Assembly (NCBI RefSeq): GCF_026340305.1
Contig: NZ_JAPEPI010000002.1
Location: 434,001 to 498,000 of the forward strand
Direction: 5' to 3'
Length of the DNA: 64,000 bases
Source of the DNA: Streptomyces sp. NBC_01381
Lineage (GTDB): Bacteria > Actinomycetota > Actinomycetes > Streptomycetales > Streptomycetaceae
Numbering within the stretch: position 1 is the stretch's first letter; the number at the start of each line of letters is the position of its first letter. The notes beneath the pieces are model-generated. The model did no database searches, was not told where the DNA came from, and saw nothing but the letters and a program-made list of their open reading frames with translations. Positions 17,101 to 24,410 of the stretch are shown one piece after another. Made by a program: the position numbers and the translations under genes.

Positions 17101-18049
17101 GCCGGACGAGTCCGCTCATCAGCAGTTCCGACGCGTGCACAGGGCCCGCTCCGGGTGTGGTCTCCAGGACCTTGCGGATGAGCGGAAGACTGAGGGGCGC
17201 GGCGGATAAGCGGGTGGCGAGGGTGAAGGCCGTGGGCGACGCGCCGGCCCGGAAGTCCGATACGCGCTCCGCCGCCGGCACCGTGCTGTGCGGGTCGGGA
17301 ACGTCGTCCGTCCAGGGCAGGGCGCGCGCTGCGTCGGGCCTGCGCTTCCACTCCCGCGCACGGACGGCGGTCATTTCCAGCCATGGAGACTCGGGGCCCA
17401 TGACGAGGTGCGTCCAGGCCTCTGCCCAGCGGTTGGTCAGTGCCAGGACCGGTACGAGGACCGCGTCCGACTCGACGTCCGGCTCGTCCGGGTCGCGTGA
17501 CTCCACCGGGGCCTCGCGCAACTCCCATTCCAGCTCGCTGTTGGCGGCCCAGGGGCGGGCGGCGCGCAGCCGGAACCGGGAGACGTCGAGCCCCGTGCGG
17601 TACCAGAGCTGCTGGGGGAGCACATGGACCACGGCGGCCGGACACATGCGCCCCCAGGCGCGCAGCAGGGGCATGACGGCGCCCGAACGCCACGCGGCGC
17701 CGAGCCCGTCGGTCACCACCAGGATCACCCGGCGCGGGTCGTCGGTTGCGCCCCCGAGCGGTTCCTCGGGGCGCAGCCGGGCCGGGTCCGTCTCGTCGGT
17801 GCCGAGCAGTCGCAGTACGCGTACGCGCGAGAAGTCCCCCGCGCGGTTCAGCTCACCGATCAGTTCGCCGACGGCCTGGTCCCAGACGCGCATCGTCACA
17901 TGGGTGTCGATGACCAGGATCGCTTCCGCACGCTCCTGTCTGCCCGACCGGCCGGGGTCGGAGTGCCCGAGCCTGCTGAGGACGGACGCGGCTTCACGAC
18001 GTGCCCGCGTAGCCGGTCCTTGCCGCTGCCCATCGTCATCGTTCCGCAT
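14141..18049 (-). CDS. fxsT: FxsT-type protein: SAV_2336-like/vWA-like domain, NB-ARC ATPase and TPR array
   Basis: I start at the ATG at 18049 (MRNDDDGQ) because an AGGG site precedes it; longer readings upstream have no site. The protein has 1302 residues. The N-terminal 420 or so contain ILVIDTHVTMRVWDQAV and RRVILVVTDGLGAAW, a vWA-like pattern with an imperfect metal site, as in SAV_2336-related domains. NB-ARC follows: Walker A GMGGVGKT at residues 506-513, LLIFDNADN as Walker B and DLPLALEQAAAW further on. The last 400 residues are TPRs with repeated ALGNHREARA-like helices. This is the layout of the FxSxx-COOH system TPR proteins. It probably senses a signal and oligomerises on ATP. 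Confidence 0.88.
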   Translation of the reverse strand: MRNDDDGQRQGPATRARREAASVLSRLGHSDPGRSGRQERAEAILVIDTHVTMRVWDQAVGELIGELNRAGDFSRVRVLRLLGTDETDPARLRPEEPLGGATDDPRRVILVVTDGLGAAWRSGAVMPLLRAWGRMCPAAVVHVLPQQLWYRTGLDVSRFRLRAARPWAANSELEWELREAPVESRDPDEPDVESDAVLVPVLALTNRWAEAWTHLVMGPESPWLEMTAVRAREWKRRPDAARALPWTDDVPDPHSTVPAAERVSDFRAGASPTAFTLATRLSAAPLSLPLIRKVLETTPGAGPVHASELLMSGLVRPSGAQGDEVTDVTFSFAPNIREELLALGRRSDTARILHDVRALLARDGTAAAALLPSPAEPLDTLAMPRVNSRNIGFLRVELAALRALSGRFMQRAALLAGVLGWHDRRYAVSLEKSGGTPVSRPDSEGASVMSTTPQQTVEGDRTSQPRVWGNLPPRNPNFTGRTELLELLGERLREGTTTVLPEAIHGMGGVGKTQLAIEYAYRHQGEYDIVWWIPSERPGQIGQALVELAGRLGLETSTEANIAGPAVREALREGRPFSRWLLIFDNADNPEQVRHYFPTGGNGTILVTSRNRRWGLVGGSLEVDVFTREESKELLRHSGPPLQDEEADQLAEALGDLPLALEQAAAWRAETGMPASEYLRLFENKRTELLEVAPPPDYQLPVAAAWNVSLDHLETRSPSALRLLQLCSYFAPDPISRSIFSGLGNSSIFPELDATLNDPMRLARAIREVNRYSLARIDHRTNSIEMHRLVQLVLNNRMTPEEQSRMRHGAHTLLAAADPKAPNAAANWPRYAELYGHVIASDAIKSDQPWVRQLVMNIARYLYYWGDHEVSLDFSEQAWETWQTVFGEEDQQTLLMGQWLCYIYWVLGRHREAVDLVAKLKEIYERTAPEGREDTREDALAAINLEAAVRRVEGEFAAGAQLDATVYERARVAFGEEDPTTLEAAHNLGTSLRQAGEFRKALELDEHTLALRLRVLGQDHQRTLMTESNVAIDVRETGDYVGARARQQAVLDAYRDVFGRGNPATIGTVRQLSEACRKAGDHTQALELATEAYSKFTRRYGDTHPSSLIAALTLSVALRQNGDLNAARERGVKACQEYRNVFAPQHPHVLAADVDLAVTLRLLGQPEEARRLDEAALSSLTERLGQSHPIVLATAINLASDLAALGNHREARAIGRQTLDLCRAVLGDDHPTTLACAGNLALDLIELGEEAEGAPLRADTLARMERVLDAPRLLSEPATPHPATLQAKAGQRANCDIDPVPL

Positions 18050-18339
18050 ATGCGCCCTCAAGGCGTGGTGGTGACGCTGACAGTTGTGCGGAGTCCCGCA
18101 GAGCGCGGGCGTGCGTGACATCCACACGCGAAGCGTGGCAGTGCGCCCGCACTGCAAGCAAGGGGGTACGGCGGCATGGGCCGGGGCGCACGGAAAACAT
18201 GCTAGGAGACGTGCTTCTGGCGCTTCCGGCGCTTCCGGCGTGAAACAGCCGCACGGCAGCGGAGTCTTGCCGGTTCACGGCGCGGCACCCCCTCTCGCCG
18301 GGTGCGGGAGGTTCAGGGACATGTGGCCGGTGATCCCGT

Positions 18340-19827
18340 TCAAGTCGTCACCGGCGCACGGTCGGGGCCGGGCGGCCCGGGTCTGCGTTCCGGATCGTCG
18401 AGCAGGATCGCCAGGTGGCGTCCCACGTGGTTGTCCCAGCCCTCGGGGCCCAGCGCCAGAGCCTCCTTGCGCCAATTTCCGGCGCGGTTGAGGAGTCCGG
18501 AGAGCCCTCGGTCCTGGACCAGGTCGGCGACCGCTTCCCTGAAGGCCGGATCGCCGCAGTCGCCTCGATGCCAGATCATCGCGGGGACCCCCGCCCGCAG
18601 GCCCGCCATGAACTCCTGGTGACTGGAACGGGAGTCGGTGCCCGGTGGCTGGCTCAGGACCAGACAGACCGCGTGGTCGTCCTCCTTCAGTTCGCGCTCC
18701 AGGTGGAAGTGCGACTGCTCGGGCTGCTTCCAGTAGGGGTGGCTCTCGGCGGGCCGTTCCTTGAGCTGCCGCCATTTGTTGTGCCAGGGGCGGTGCCAGG
18801 CCGCCTTGCGCAGGCGCTCGAAACTGCGCACGAGTACGGAGTAGTCCATCACCAGCGGGGTCGGGGACAGGGTGGAGGACTCCTTGTGCCACCACTCCAC
18901 CGGCTCCCCCAGCAGTTCCCACGGGAGGATGAATTCCAGGACGACCGGCTGCCTCAGGTCCGACCAGCGCTCCTCCGTCTGCTCGATCAGCGTCTCCACT
19001 TCGGCGGGCAGATCGTCGCGGTGCAGATGGAGGGTCTCGCCGGGGACCGGATGCCAGCCTTCCGCGTCGGACTGCCGCCAGTGGGAGAGGAAATAGCGGT
19101 CCGGATCCACTCCGTCGGGCTCGAACTGGATCATCAGATACGCGGGCACCATAGGAGGCTGTGGTGCGTGCTGGTCGACGACACCGCGCTGCCAGTCGGC
19201 CATCTTCTCCTCGAGGCCCCAGGCGCGGGCCTGCTGGCGGTTCCAGCGACGCAGGTCCTCGGCTGCCTCCATGTTCCCTTCCTCCACGAGCCGGTCGGCG
19301 GCAAGGGCCAGGAACGCCATGCTCACGGGGAGTTCCTTCGCGGCGGAGTTGCCGCCGGCCAGTCGTAGGAAGACTGCCCATCCCGTGTCGCACCACGCGG
19401 GCAGCTCCTGGGTGCGTGAGCGGCTCGCGCGCCGGGCCAGGGCGGCCAGCGCGGAAGTGGAGCGGATCTCCCGCAGGACCGGCTGCAGCGGATGCAGGTC
19501 GGCACCGTCGAAGAAGTCCATGGCCTCCCATTCGTCCACCAGGCGCAGCAGCGACGCAATGGCGGAGGACCGCTGCTCCAGATACCCCAGGCAGCGGACG
19601 AGGCACGGCAGCCCGTCTGGGATCTGAGCGCAGTGCTCCACCAGGCGCAGCAGCCAGGGCCGCAGCGCTTCACCGCGCAGGGGTTCAACCGGTGAGCTCA
19701 GTTCCTTGTTGAGCATGCTCACCCAGAGGTCCGCGCTGTTCCCCTGCCGTACCGTGCTCGATTCCTGCAGTACGTCGACGATGTCGGCGACTAATTCGTT
19801 GCGAACCCTCGCAGGGCTGCGTTCCAC
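18340..19827 (-). CDS. EAD2-VMAP-C protein (vWA-MoxR-associated protein family)
   Basis: A 495-residue protein with a GTG start 8 nt after GGGAGG. Residues 1 to about 95 (ELVADIVDVLQESSTVR through SSAIASLLRLVDEWE) align by eye, in helix pattern and length, with the EAD2 of the trypsin-like protein at 10859. A middle helical region follows. The C-terminal half from about residue 225 has YLMIQFEPDGVDPDRY, then VVLEFILPWELLGEPVEWW and HAVCLVLSQPP, the hallmark of VMAP-C domains, which in known systems sit between vWA and MoxR partners. No vWA or MoxR gene is present here. FxsT, transcribed 290 bp downstream, may supply the ATPase and vWA-like functions. No catalytic residues are assigned. Confidence 0.82.
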   Translation of the reverse strand: MERSPARVRNELVADIVDVLQESSTVRQGNSADLWVSMLNKELSSPVEPLRGEALRPWLLRLVEHCAQIPDGLPCLVRCLGYLEQRSSAIASLLRLVDEWEAMDFFDGADLHPLQPVLREIRSTSALAALARRASRSRTQELPAWCDTGWAVFLRLAGGNSAAKELPVSMAFLALAADRLVEEGNMEAAEDLRRWNRQQARAWGLEEKMADWQRGVVDQHAPQPPMVPAYLMIQFEPDGVDPDRYFLSHWRQSDAEGWHPVPGETLHLHRDDLPAEVETLIEQTEERWSDLRQPVVLEFILPWELLGEPVEWWHKESSTLSPTPLVMDYSVLVRSFERLRKAAWHRPWHNKWRQLKERPAESHPYWKQPEQSHFHLERELKEDDHAVCLVLSQPPGTDSRSSHQEFMAGLRAGVPAMIWHRGDCGDPAFREAVADLVQDRGLSGLLNRAGNWRKEALALGPEGWDNHVGRHLAILLDDPERRPGPPGPDRAPVTT

Positions 19828-19976
19828 CCCCGTGACCTCCCGATCGCCACCAGCAGCCAGCGCTGTCGTATCGATGGTGCCGACAAGCGTACGACCACAG
19901 TTACGCGCATGGCAGGTCTCCGGCCATCACCGGGGGGAACCGTTGGTCATTTGTTGTTCGCCGCCGACTTCATCCG

Positions 19977-21050
19977 TCAGATGCCGTCAACTGCAGCCAC
20001 CGTGAACGGAGTTGTCGGAGTGCCGGGTCCCATCGGGCCGCCCTTGTCGAACTGTGAGCGGACCACCAGTGTGCGTCCGTGCGACCGGACCAGGGTGGTC
20101 GGGATCTGGAGTGCCTCGTCCGTGACGCGGCGTTCCAGGCGGGCCGCCGCCCCGTCGCCCGTCAGGCGCCAGCGGGTGATGGAGTTGGTCGTGTTGTGTA
20201 CGGCCCACAGGGTGCTGCCGCGCAGTTCCAGACCGTCGCCGTTGGTCAAGTCCCCGCCGTGCAGGGCGACTTTGCGGATCTCGCCGGATGCCGTGTCGAC
20301 GCGGTAGAGGTCGCCGCCGGTCATGTCGACGGTGAACAGGCGGCGGCCCGTGGCGTCGGTGGGGTCGGCCACGAGGCCGTTGAGGGTGAAGGTGCCGGCC
20401 GGCTGCGGCTCCAGGGCGCCGCTCAGGTCGAGGTGTGCGGTGAGCTCGCCGCGTCGTCCTTCGTGCCGGGCGGTCTTCTCCAACTGGGCAGGTGTGACGC
20501 GGTAGATGACGGCGCGGAAGCTGTCGGTCAGATAGGCCGTGCCGTCCGCCGCGATGGTCACGTCATTGACCATGCGGGGCTCGCCGCCCGGCGTGCCCGG
20601 AACGTCGAAGCGGGCGATGAGAGCGCGGCTGCGCAGGTCGTACACCGCGACTCCGGCCGTCGAGTCGGTCACCCACAGCCGCCCGGAACGGTCCACCTTC
20701 AGGCCGTTGGCGGTCTTGCGGCCGTCGGTTCCCGCGGGCAGGAACACTTCGGCCGCTCGCTTGCCCGGCGTCGCCTTGTAGACGGCTCCCGTCGCGTACG
20801 AGCCGACGTAGATGTCGCCGGTGCGGGGGTCGGCGGCGATGCCTTCGGGATAGGCGCGGTCGCCGGGCAGCTCGTAGGCCGTGGAGACGTGTGCGTGGTG
20901 CTGGGTCGGGGAGTTCTGGACGTTCGTTGTGCGCGGCGGCGGTCCGGTCTTGGCGGTGGCGGTGGCCGTCGGTAGGAGCGGGGTGGCGGCCAGGGCGGTC
21001 AGTGTCGCGGCGATGGTCAGGGAGCTGCGGTACTTCTTCGCTTTGGGCAT
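19977..21050 (-). CDS. Secreted SMP-30/gluconolactonase-like beta-propeller protein
   Basis: A 357-residue protein read from the ATG at 21050. There is a GTG two codons earlier, but no ribosome site precedes either one, and the promoter geometry predicts a leaderless transcript starting at this ATG. A signal peptide (KKYRSSLTIAATLTALAATP...) is followed by six propeller-like repeats with SMP-30/LRE features: YPEGIAADPRTGDIYVGSY, KTANGLKVDRSGRLWVTDS, MVNDVTIAADGTAYLTDSF and TNGDGLELRGSTLWAV. The Asn-Gly and Asn-Asp pairs are the expected metal ligands. It might be a lactonase or a sugar-binding propeller. It is divergent from a MarR regulator and is probably its target. Confidence 0.85.
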   Translation of the reverse strand: MPKAKKYRSSLTIAATLTALAATPLLPTATATAKTGPPPRTTNVQNSPTQHHAHVSTAYELPGDRAYPEGIAADPRTGDIYVGSYATGAVYKATPGKRAAEVFLPAGTDGRKTANGLKVDRSGRLWVTDSTAGVAVYDLRSRALIARFDVPGTPGGEPRMVNDVTIAADGTAYLTDSFRAVIYRVTPAQLEKTARHEGRRGELTAHLDLSGALEPQPAGTFTLNGLVADPTDATGRRLFTVDMTGGDLYRVDTASGEIRKVALHGGDLTNGDGLELRGSTLWAVHNTTNSITRWRLTGDGAAARLERRVTDEALQIPTTLVRSHGRTLVVRSQFDKGGPMGPGTPTTPFTVAAVDGI

Positions 21051-21057
21051 GAACACG

Positions 21058-21087
21058 AAGCTAAGTTAGAGCTCTAATGCTCGTCAA
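21058..21087 (-). promoter_or_regulatory. Predicted promoter with MarR-type operator in the spacer
   Basis: Read on the minus strand: a -35 TTGACG (21087-21082), an 18-base spacer, and a -10 TAGCTT (21063-21058). The spacer holds the perfect 12-bp palindrome TTAGAGCTCTAA (21066-21077). Transcription should start about 7 nt after the -10, at or next to the ATG at 21050, so the mRNA would be leaderless. The palindrome position predicts simple repression by the MarR protein encoded divergently. This is an eye-made prediction. Confidence 0.6.
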
Positions 21088-21141
21088 GGTTCGAATTTTG
21101 ATGAGAGGTATCGCTTTTCGTATGGCCATTACGATGCGGAG

Positions 21142-21588
21142 ATGACCTCCTTGCCCGCGTCCGAGCGCCTCGGTTCCCACATCAAGCGGGCCGAGCGGGC
21201 CCTCAACGCGGCCAAGCACGCGGCGCTGAAACCGGCAGGGCTGACCGTCCCGCAGTACGCGGCGCTGCTCTACCTCAGCGAAAAGCCCGGCATCTCCGCC
21301 GCCGCCCTGGCCCGGCTGTGCGGGGTGACGCCGCCGACCATGAACACGGTCCTGAAGAACCTCCAGGAGCGCGGCCTCATCCAGCGCACCCCCCACGAGT
21401 GGCACCGCAATGTCCTGGAGACCCGCCTCACCAAGGAGGGCGAGGCCGTCATGGCGCAGGCGGACGGCGCGGCGGTGCGGGTCGAGCGGGCGCTGGCCGC
21501 CGAGTTCACCGAGGAGGAGCGGGCGGCCCTTGTCGGCCTGCTCGGCCGGTGCGCCACCCTGCTCGACTCGGTGCGGTCCGACCAGTGA
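21142..21588 (+). CDS. MarR-family transcriptional regulator
   Basis: A 148-residue winged-helix protein. An N-terminal dimerisation helix is followed by GLTVPQYAALLYLSEKPGI, the HTH SAAALARLCGVTPPTMNTVL, the wing RTPHEWHRNVLETRLTKEG and a long C-terminal helix. MarR dimers bind short palindromes and leave DNA when a phenolic or other small ligand binds. The gene is divergent from the SMP-30-like gene, with the palindrome TTAGAGCTCTAA between them, so I infer it represses that gene and perhaps itself. The start ATG at 21142 has only a weak ribosome site. It converges on the GH65 gene with 24 bp between stops. Confidence 0.9.
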   Translation: MTSLPASERLGSHIKRAERALNAAKHAALKPAGLTVPQYAALLYLSEKPGISAAALARLCGVTPPTMNTVLKNLQERGLIQRTPHEWHRNVLETRLTKEGEAVMAQADGAAVRVERALAAEFTEEERAALVGLLGRCATLLDSVRSDQ

Positions 21589-21612
21589 CCCGGCCGGGGA
21601 CGTGTCCGGCGC

Positions 21613-24273
21613 TCAGTCGGTGACGGTCAGTTCGCTCAGCTCCGGTGCCTTCTCGGCCGCCTGGACCGTGAGACGTACGTAGCGGACCGGCTGCTTGCCC
21701 GGGGAGTGCCACGAGCGGCCGTCCGCCGATGTCTCGACCCGGTGGCGGGCCGGCTTGACCGCCCACTTCGGAGTGACCGTGCCGACCTTCGTCCTTCGCC
21801 CCAGGTCCACCGTCAGGGACGACTTGTCCGCGGTGGGCGACCAGGCCGTGACGCGGTTGCCGTCCACGGCGGCGGCCGCGTACAGACCGGGGTCTTCGGA
21901 GGTGGCCTTCGCGGGGCGGCAGCGCGCCAGATCCGTCGTCGGCGTCAGATCAGGACGGCGGGTCTTCAGGACCGCGGGGGTGTTCTCGGCGACCGTGACG
22001 CGGCCCTTCGGGGTGTCGATGGTGAAGGGGCGCCCCGAAGTGAGCCGGACCGTCGTCTCCTTGGGTCCGATCGCGATGTCGTACGTGCGTCCTCGCCAGT
22101 GCGCCCCGCGCACGGTCACACCGCTCTTGAGCTGCGGGGGAAGCGTCGGATCGAGCTCTACGGAGTCCTCGCGCAGGCGCAGCCCCGTCAGGCCGTGCGT
22201 GAAGACCTGCAGGAAGCCGCCCTTCCCGGTGAGGAAGTCCTGCGCGGGGGAGCCCGCGAGCGCGTCGCCCGCGCCCGCCTTCTCGCCGCGCGACTCCGAG
22301 AACAGGGCGAACGGGCCGCGCATGAAGGGGCGTACGGACCGCTGCAGGAAGGTGTACGCCGAGCAGCCCGGCGCACCGATGGCGGCCGCGTCGATCGCGT
22401 GCACGGAGTCCGTCATCGCGGGCCCGTCGGGATCGGTGCGCGCGCTGTAGTAGTCGAGGGTCGCGGCCGCGGCACCCTTGGGCATCGGCCAGTCCAGCGG
22501 GTACGTCAGGAGCACCGTGTCGGCCTGCTTGATGGTCGATCCCTTGTAGCCCGCGTACTGGAGATAGATCTTGCGCTTCGGGTCGTACGGGATCCGGATG
22601 CGGTCGGCGGTCCTGGCCCAGGCCGCAGGGGCCGACTCGCCGAGCACGCGGGCCGCGCGGACGGCGGAGCGCAGGGCGGTGGCGGCGACCGCGTTCGTGT
22701 AGACGCCGTCCGTCACGCCGTTGCTGTACTCGTCCGGACCCGCGACGTTCTGGATTGAACGACTGCCGTCTTCATTGGAGGTGGTGCGCGACGTCCAGTA
22801 CTCGGCGATGTCCTTCAGGAGCGGCCAGCCGCGCGAGCGGAGCCAGGCGCGGTCGCCGGTCGCGAGGTAGTACTGCCAGGCGGCCAGCGCGATGTCGCCC
22901 TGGAGGTGGTTCTGCTGGACGCAGTGCGGCGGGTACCAGCTCTGGCACTCCGACCACAGGGCGCCGCGGCTCGCGCTCGTCCAGGGGTAGAAGAGGCCCT
23001 TCACGGCGGTCTTCGCAGCGTTGTCGCGGGCCGCCTCGCTGGTGGCGTTGCGGTACTCCAGGACGGGGCGGGCGAGTTCGGGGCGGAACGCGAGCAGCGC
23101 CGGGTACATCCAGGTCTCGGCGTCCCAGAAGATCATGCCCGCGTAGTTGTCGCTGGTCAGACCGGAGGGCGCGATGCTGTCGCGGGCGCCGCGGCGGGTG
23201 GACGACAGGAGGCCGTACTGGGCCGAACGCGCCCAGAGCTGGAGATCGGACCGCCCGGGGACCTCGATGCCGGACGACCACAGCCGCCGCCAGGCCGCGG
23301 TGTGCGCGGCGAAGAGCGCGGGCCAGCCCTGCTCGGCCGCGCGCAGCGACGCGGTGCGGGCGTCGCTGTGCGGGGCGCGTGAGGTGAGGGCGGTGTCGAC
23401 GCCGACGTACTTGGTGACGTCGTAGGTGGCGCCGTCGTGGACGGGGAAGGCGGCGGACTGGCTGGCGCTCAACTTCCGTGCCGGGCGCGCCTGGCGGGCC
23501 CGGCGGGCCTCTCCGGGGGCCACGAGGGTGGACGCCACCGCGCCGTCCGTACGGGTGCCGTCCGTGCGGAAGGTGACGTCCATGGTGCGCTCCCCGCTCG
23601 CGCCGCCGCCCGTCTGCGCCATGCGGCGGGCGCCCCGGCCGTCGATGCGGTCGGTGACCTGTGCGTCGCCGGTCCAGTGGGGGGTGAGTAGCAGGCGTAC
23701 GGCGCCGGTGTGGGCGTGCTCGCGGTCGGCCAGGACGTCGTACGTCAGGTCGGTGCGGCGGCCGTCGGCGGTGGTCCAGGTGAGCGAGGTCCGGACGAAG
23801 CCGCAGCGCAGGTGCAAGGTCTGCCGGTAGTCCGATACGCGGCTGCGGGGGCCGTACGTCTCGCCGCCCACGGTGACGTCGAGTGCCGTCCAGGCGGGCA
23901 GGGCGGCGATGGCCTCGCGTCCCGCGGTGTTGCGGGGCCCGCGCGCGTAGAGGCCCGCCGCGAAGGCGCCGTCGTACCGGGGTGTGTAGAGGGGCCAGCC
24001 CGTCTTCTGGTCCTTGACGGGCGCGGAGTAGCCGGCTCCGGCGGGCGGGACGCGGGTGCCGAGGTAGCCGTTGCCCACGTAGGGGGCGTACGTGTCCTTC
24101 GGAGAGGTGCGTTTCGTGGTGGAGGGCGCCCAGCCGGCTGTGGGCGCGCAGCCGGCCGGAGGGCGTGGCTGGTCGGCCTGCGCGGCCGGTACGGGAGTGG
24201 ACGCAGCGACGACGAGGGCGGCGGCCAGGAGCGTGGCGGTGCGGAGGGTCACAGGGCGACGATGCGCGGGCAC
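21613..24273 (-). CDS. Secreted GH65 glycoside hydrolase (acid trehalase-like) with C-terminal discoidin-type module
   Basis: An 886-residue protein with a GTG start and a signal peptide ending near PAAQADQ. The order is an N-terminal beta-sandwich (VGNGYLGTRVPP), an (alpha/alpha)6 barrel with FWDAETWMYPALLAF, then NVAGPDEYSNGVTDGVYTN with the general acid expected at Glu515, SVHAIDAAAIG and a small jelly-roll. The last 150 residues (CRPAKATSEDPGLYAAAAVD, TAWSPTADKSSLTVDLG) look like an F5/8-type sugar-binding domain. GH65 contains phosphorylases and secreted trehalases; secretion and the missing phosphate-site context favour a hydrolase. Substrate remains a guess. A weak ribosome site leaves the exact start open. 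Confidence 0.87.
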   Translation of the reverse strand: MPAHRRPVTLRTATLLAAALVVAASTPVPAAQADQPRPPAGCAPTAGWAPSTTKRTSPKDTYAPYVGNGYLGTRVPPAGAGYSAPVKDQKTGWPLYTPRYDGAFAAGLYARGPRNTAGREAIAALPAWTALDVTVGGETYGPRSRVSDYRQTLHLRCGFVRTSLTWTTADGRRTDLTYDVLADREHAHTGAVRLLLTPHWTGDAQVTDRIDGRGARRMAQTGGGASGERTMDVTFRTDGTRTDGAVASTLVAPGEARRARQARPARKLSASQSAAFPVHDGATYDVTKYVGVDTALTSRAPHSDARTASLRAAEQGWPALFAAHTAAWRRLWSSGIEVPGRSDLQLWARSAQYGLLSSTRRGARDSIAPSGLTSDNYAGMIFWDAETWMYPALLAFRPELARPVLEYRNATSEAARDNAAKTAVKGLFYPWTSASRGALWSECQSWYPPHCVQQNHLQGDIALAAWQYYLATGDRAWLRSRGWPLLKDIAEYWTSRTTSNEDGSRSIQNVAGPDEYSNGVTDGVYTNAVAATALRSAVRAARVLGESAPAAWARTADRIRIPYDPKRKIYLQYAGYKGSTIKQADTVLLTYPLDWPMPKGAAAATLDYYSARTDPDGPAMTDSVHAIDAAAIGAPGCSAYTFLQRSVRPFMRGPFALFSESRGEKAGAGDALAGSPAQDFLTGKGGFLQVFTHGLTGLRLREDSVELDPTLPPQLKSGVTVRGAHWRGRTYDIAIGPKETTVRLTSGRPFTIDTPKGRVTVAENTPAVLKTRRPDLTPTTDLARCRPAKATSEDPGLYAAAAVDGNRVTAWSPTADKSSLTVDLGRRTKVGTVTPKWAVKPARHRVETSADGRSWHSPGKQPVRYVRLTVQAAEKAPELSELTVTD

Positions 24274-24350
24274 GCCGCCGGAAGTGGGGTGGCGCGCCTC
24301 TGGGTCCCACGGGTGGGTGCCTGGCCGCCGGGCGGGGTTTGCGCGTCTGT

Positions 24351-24410
24351 CCCGATCTCAAACTGAGGTGAGTCCTGATCTCAAACCGAGGCGAGTCCCG
24401 ATTTCAAACC
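24351..24410. repeat. 23-bp imperfect tandem repeat at the 3' end of the threonine-synthase-like gene
   Basis: On the plus strand units start at 24351, 24374 and 24397, with a partial third unit. Each resembles CCCGATCTCAAACTGAGGTG plus AGT. The repeat covers the last codons and stop of the gene, so alternative frames beyond the stop would repeat the same peptide end (GLxSGLxSV). Probably slippage or a small duplication; function not evident. Confidence 0.8.
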
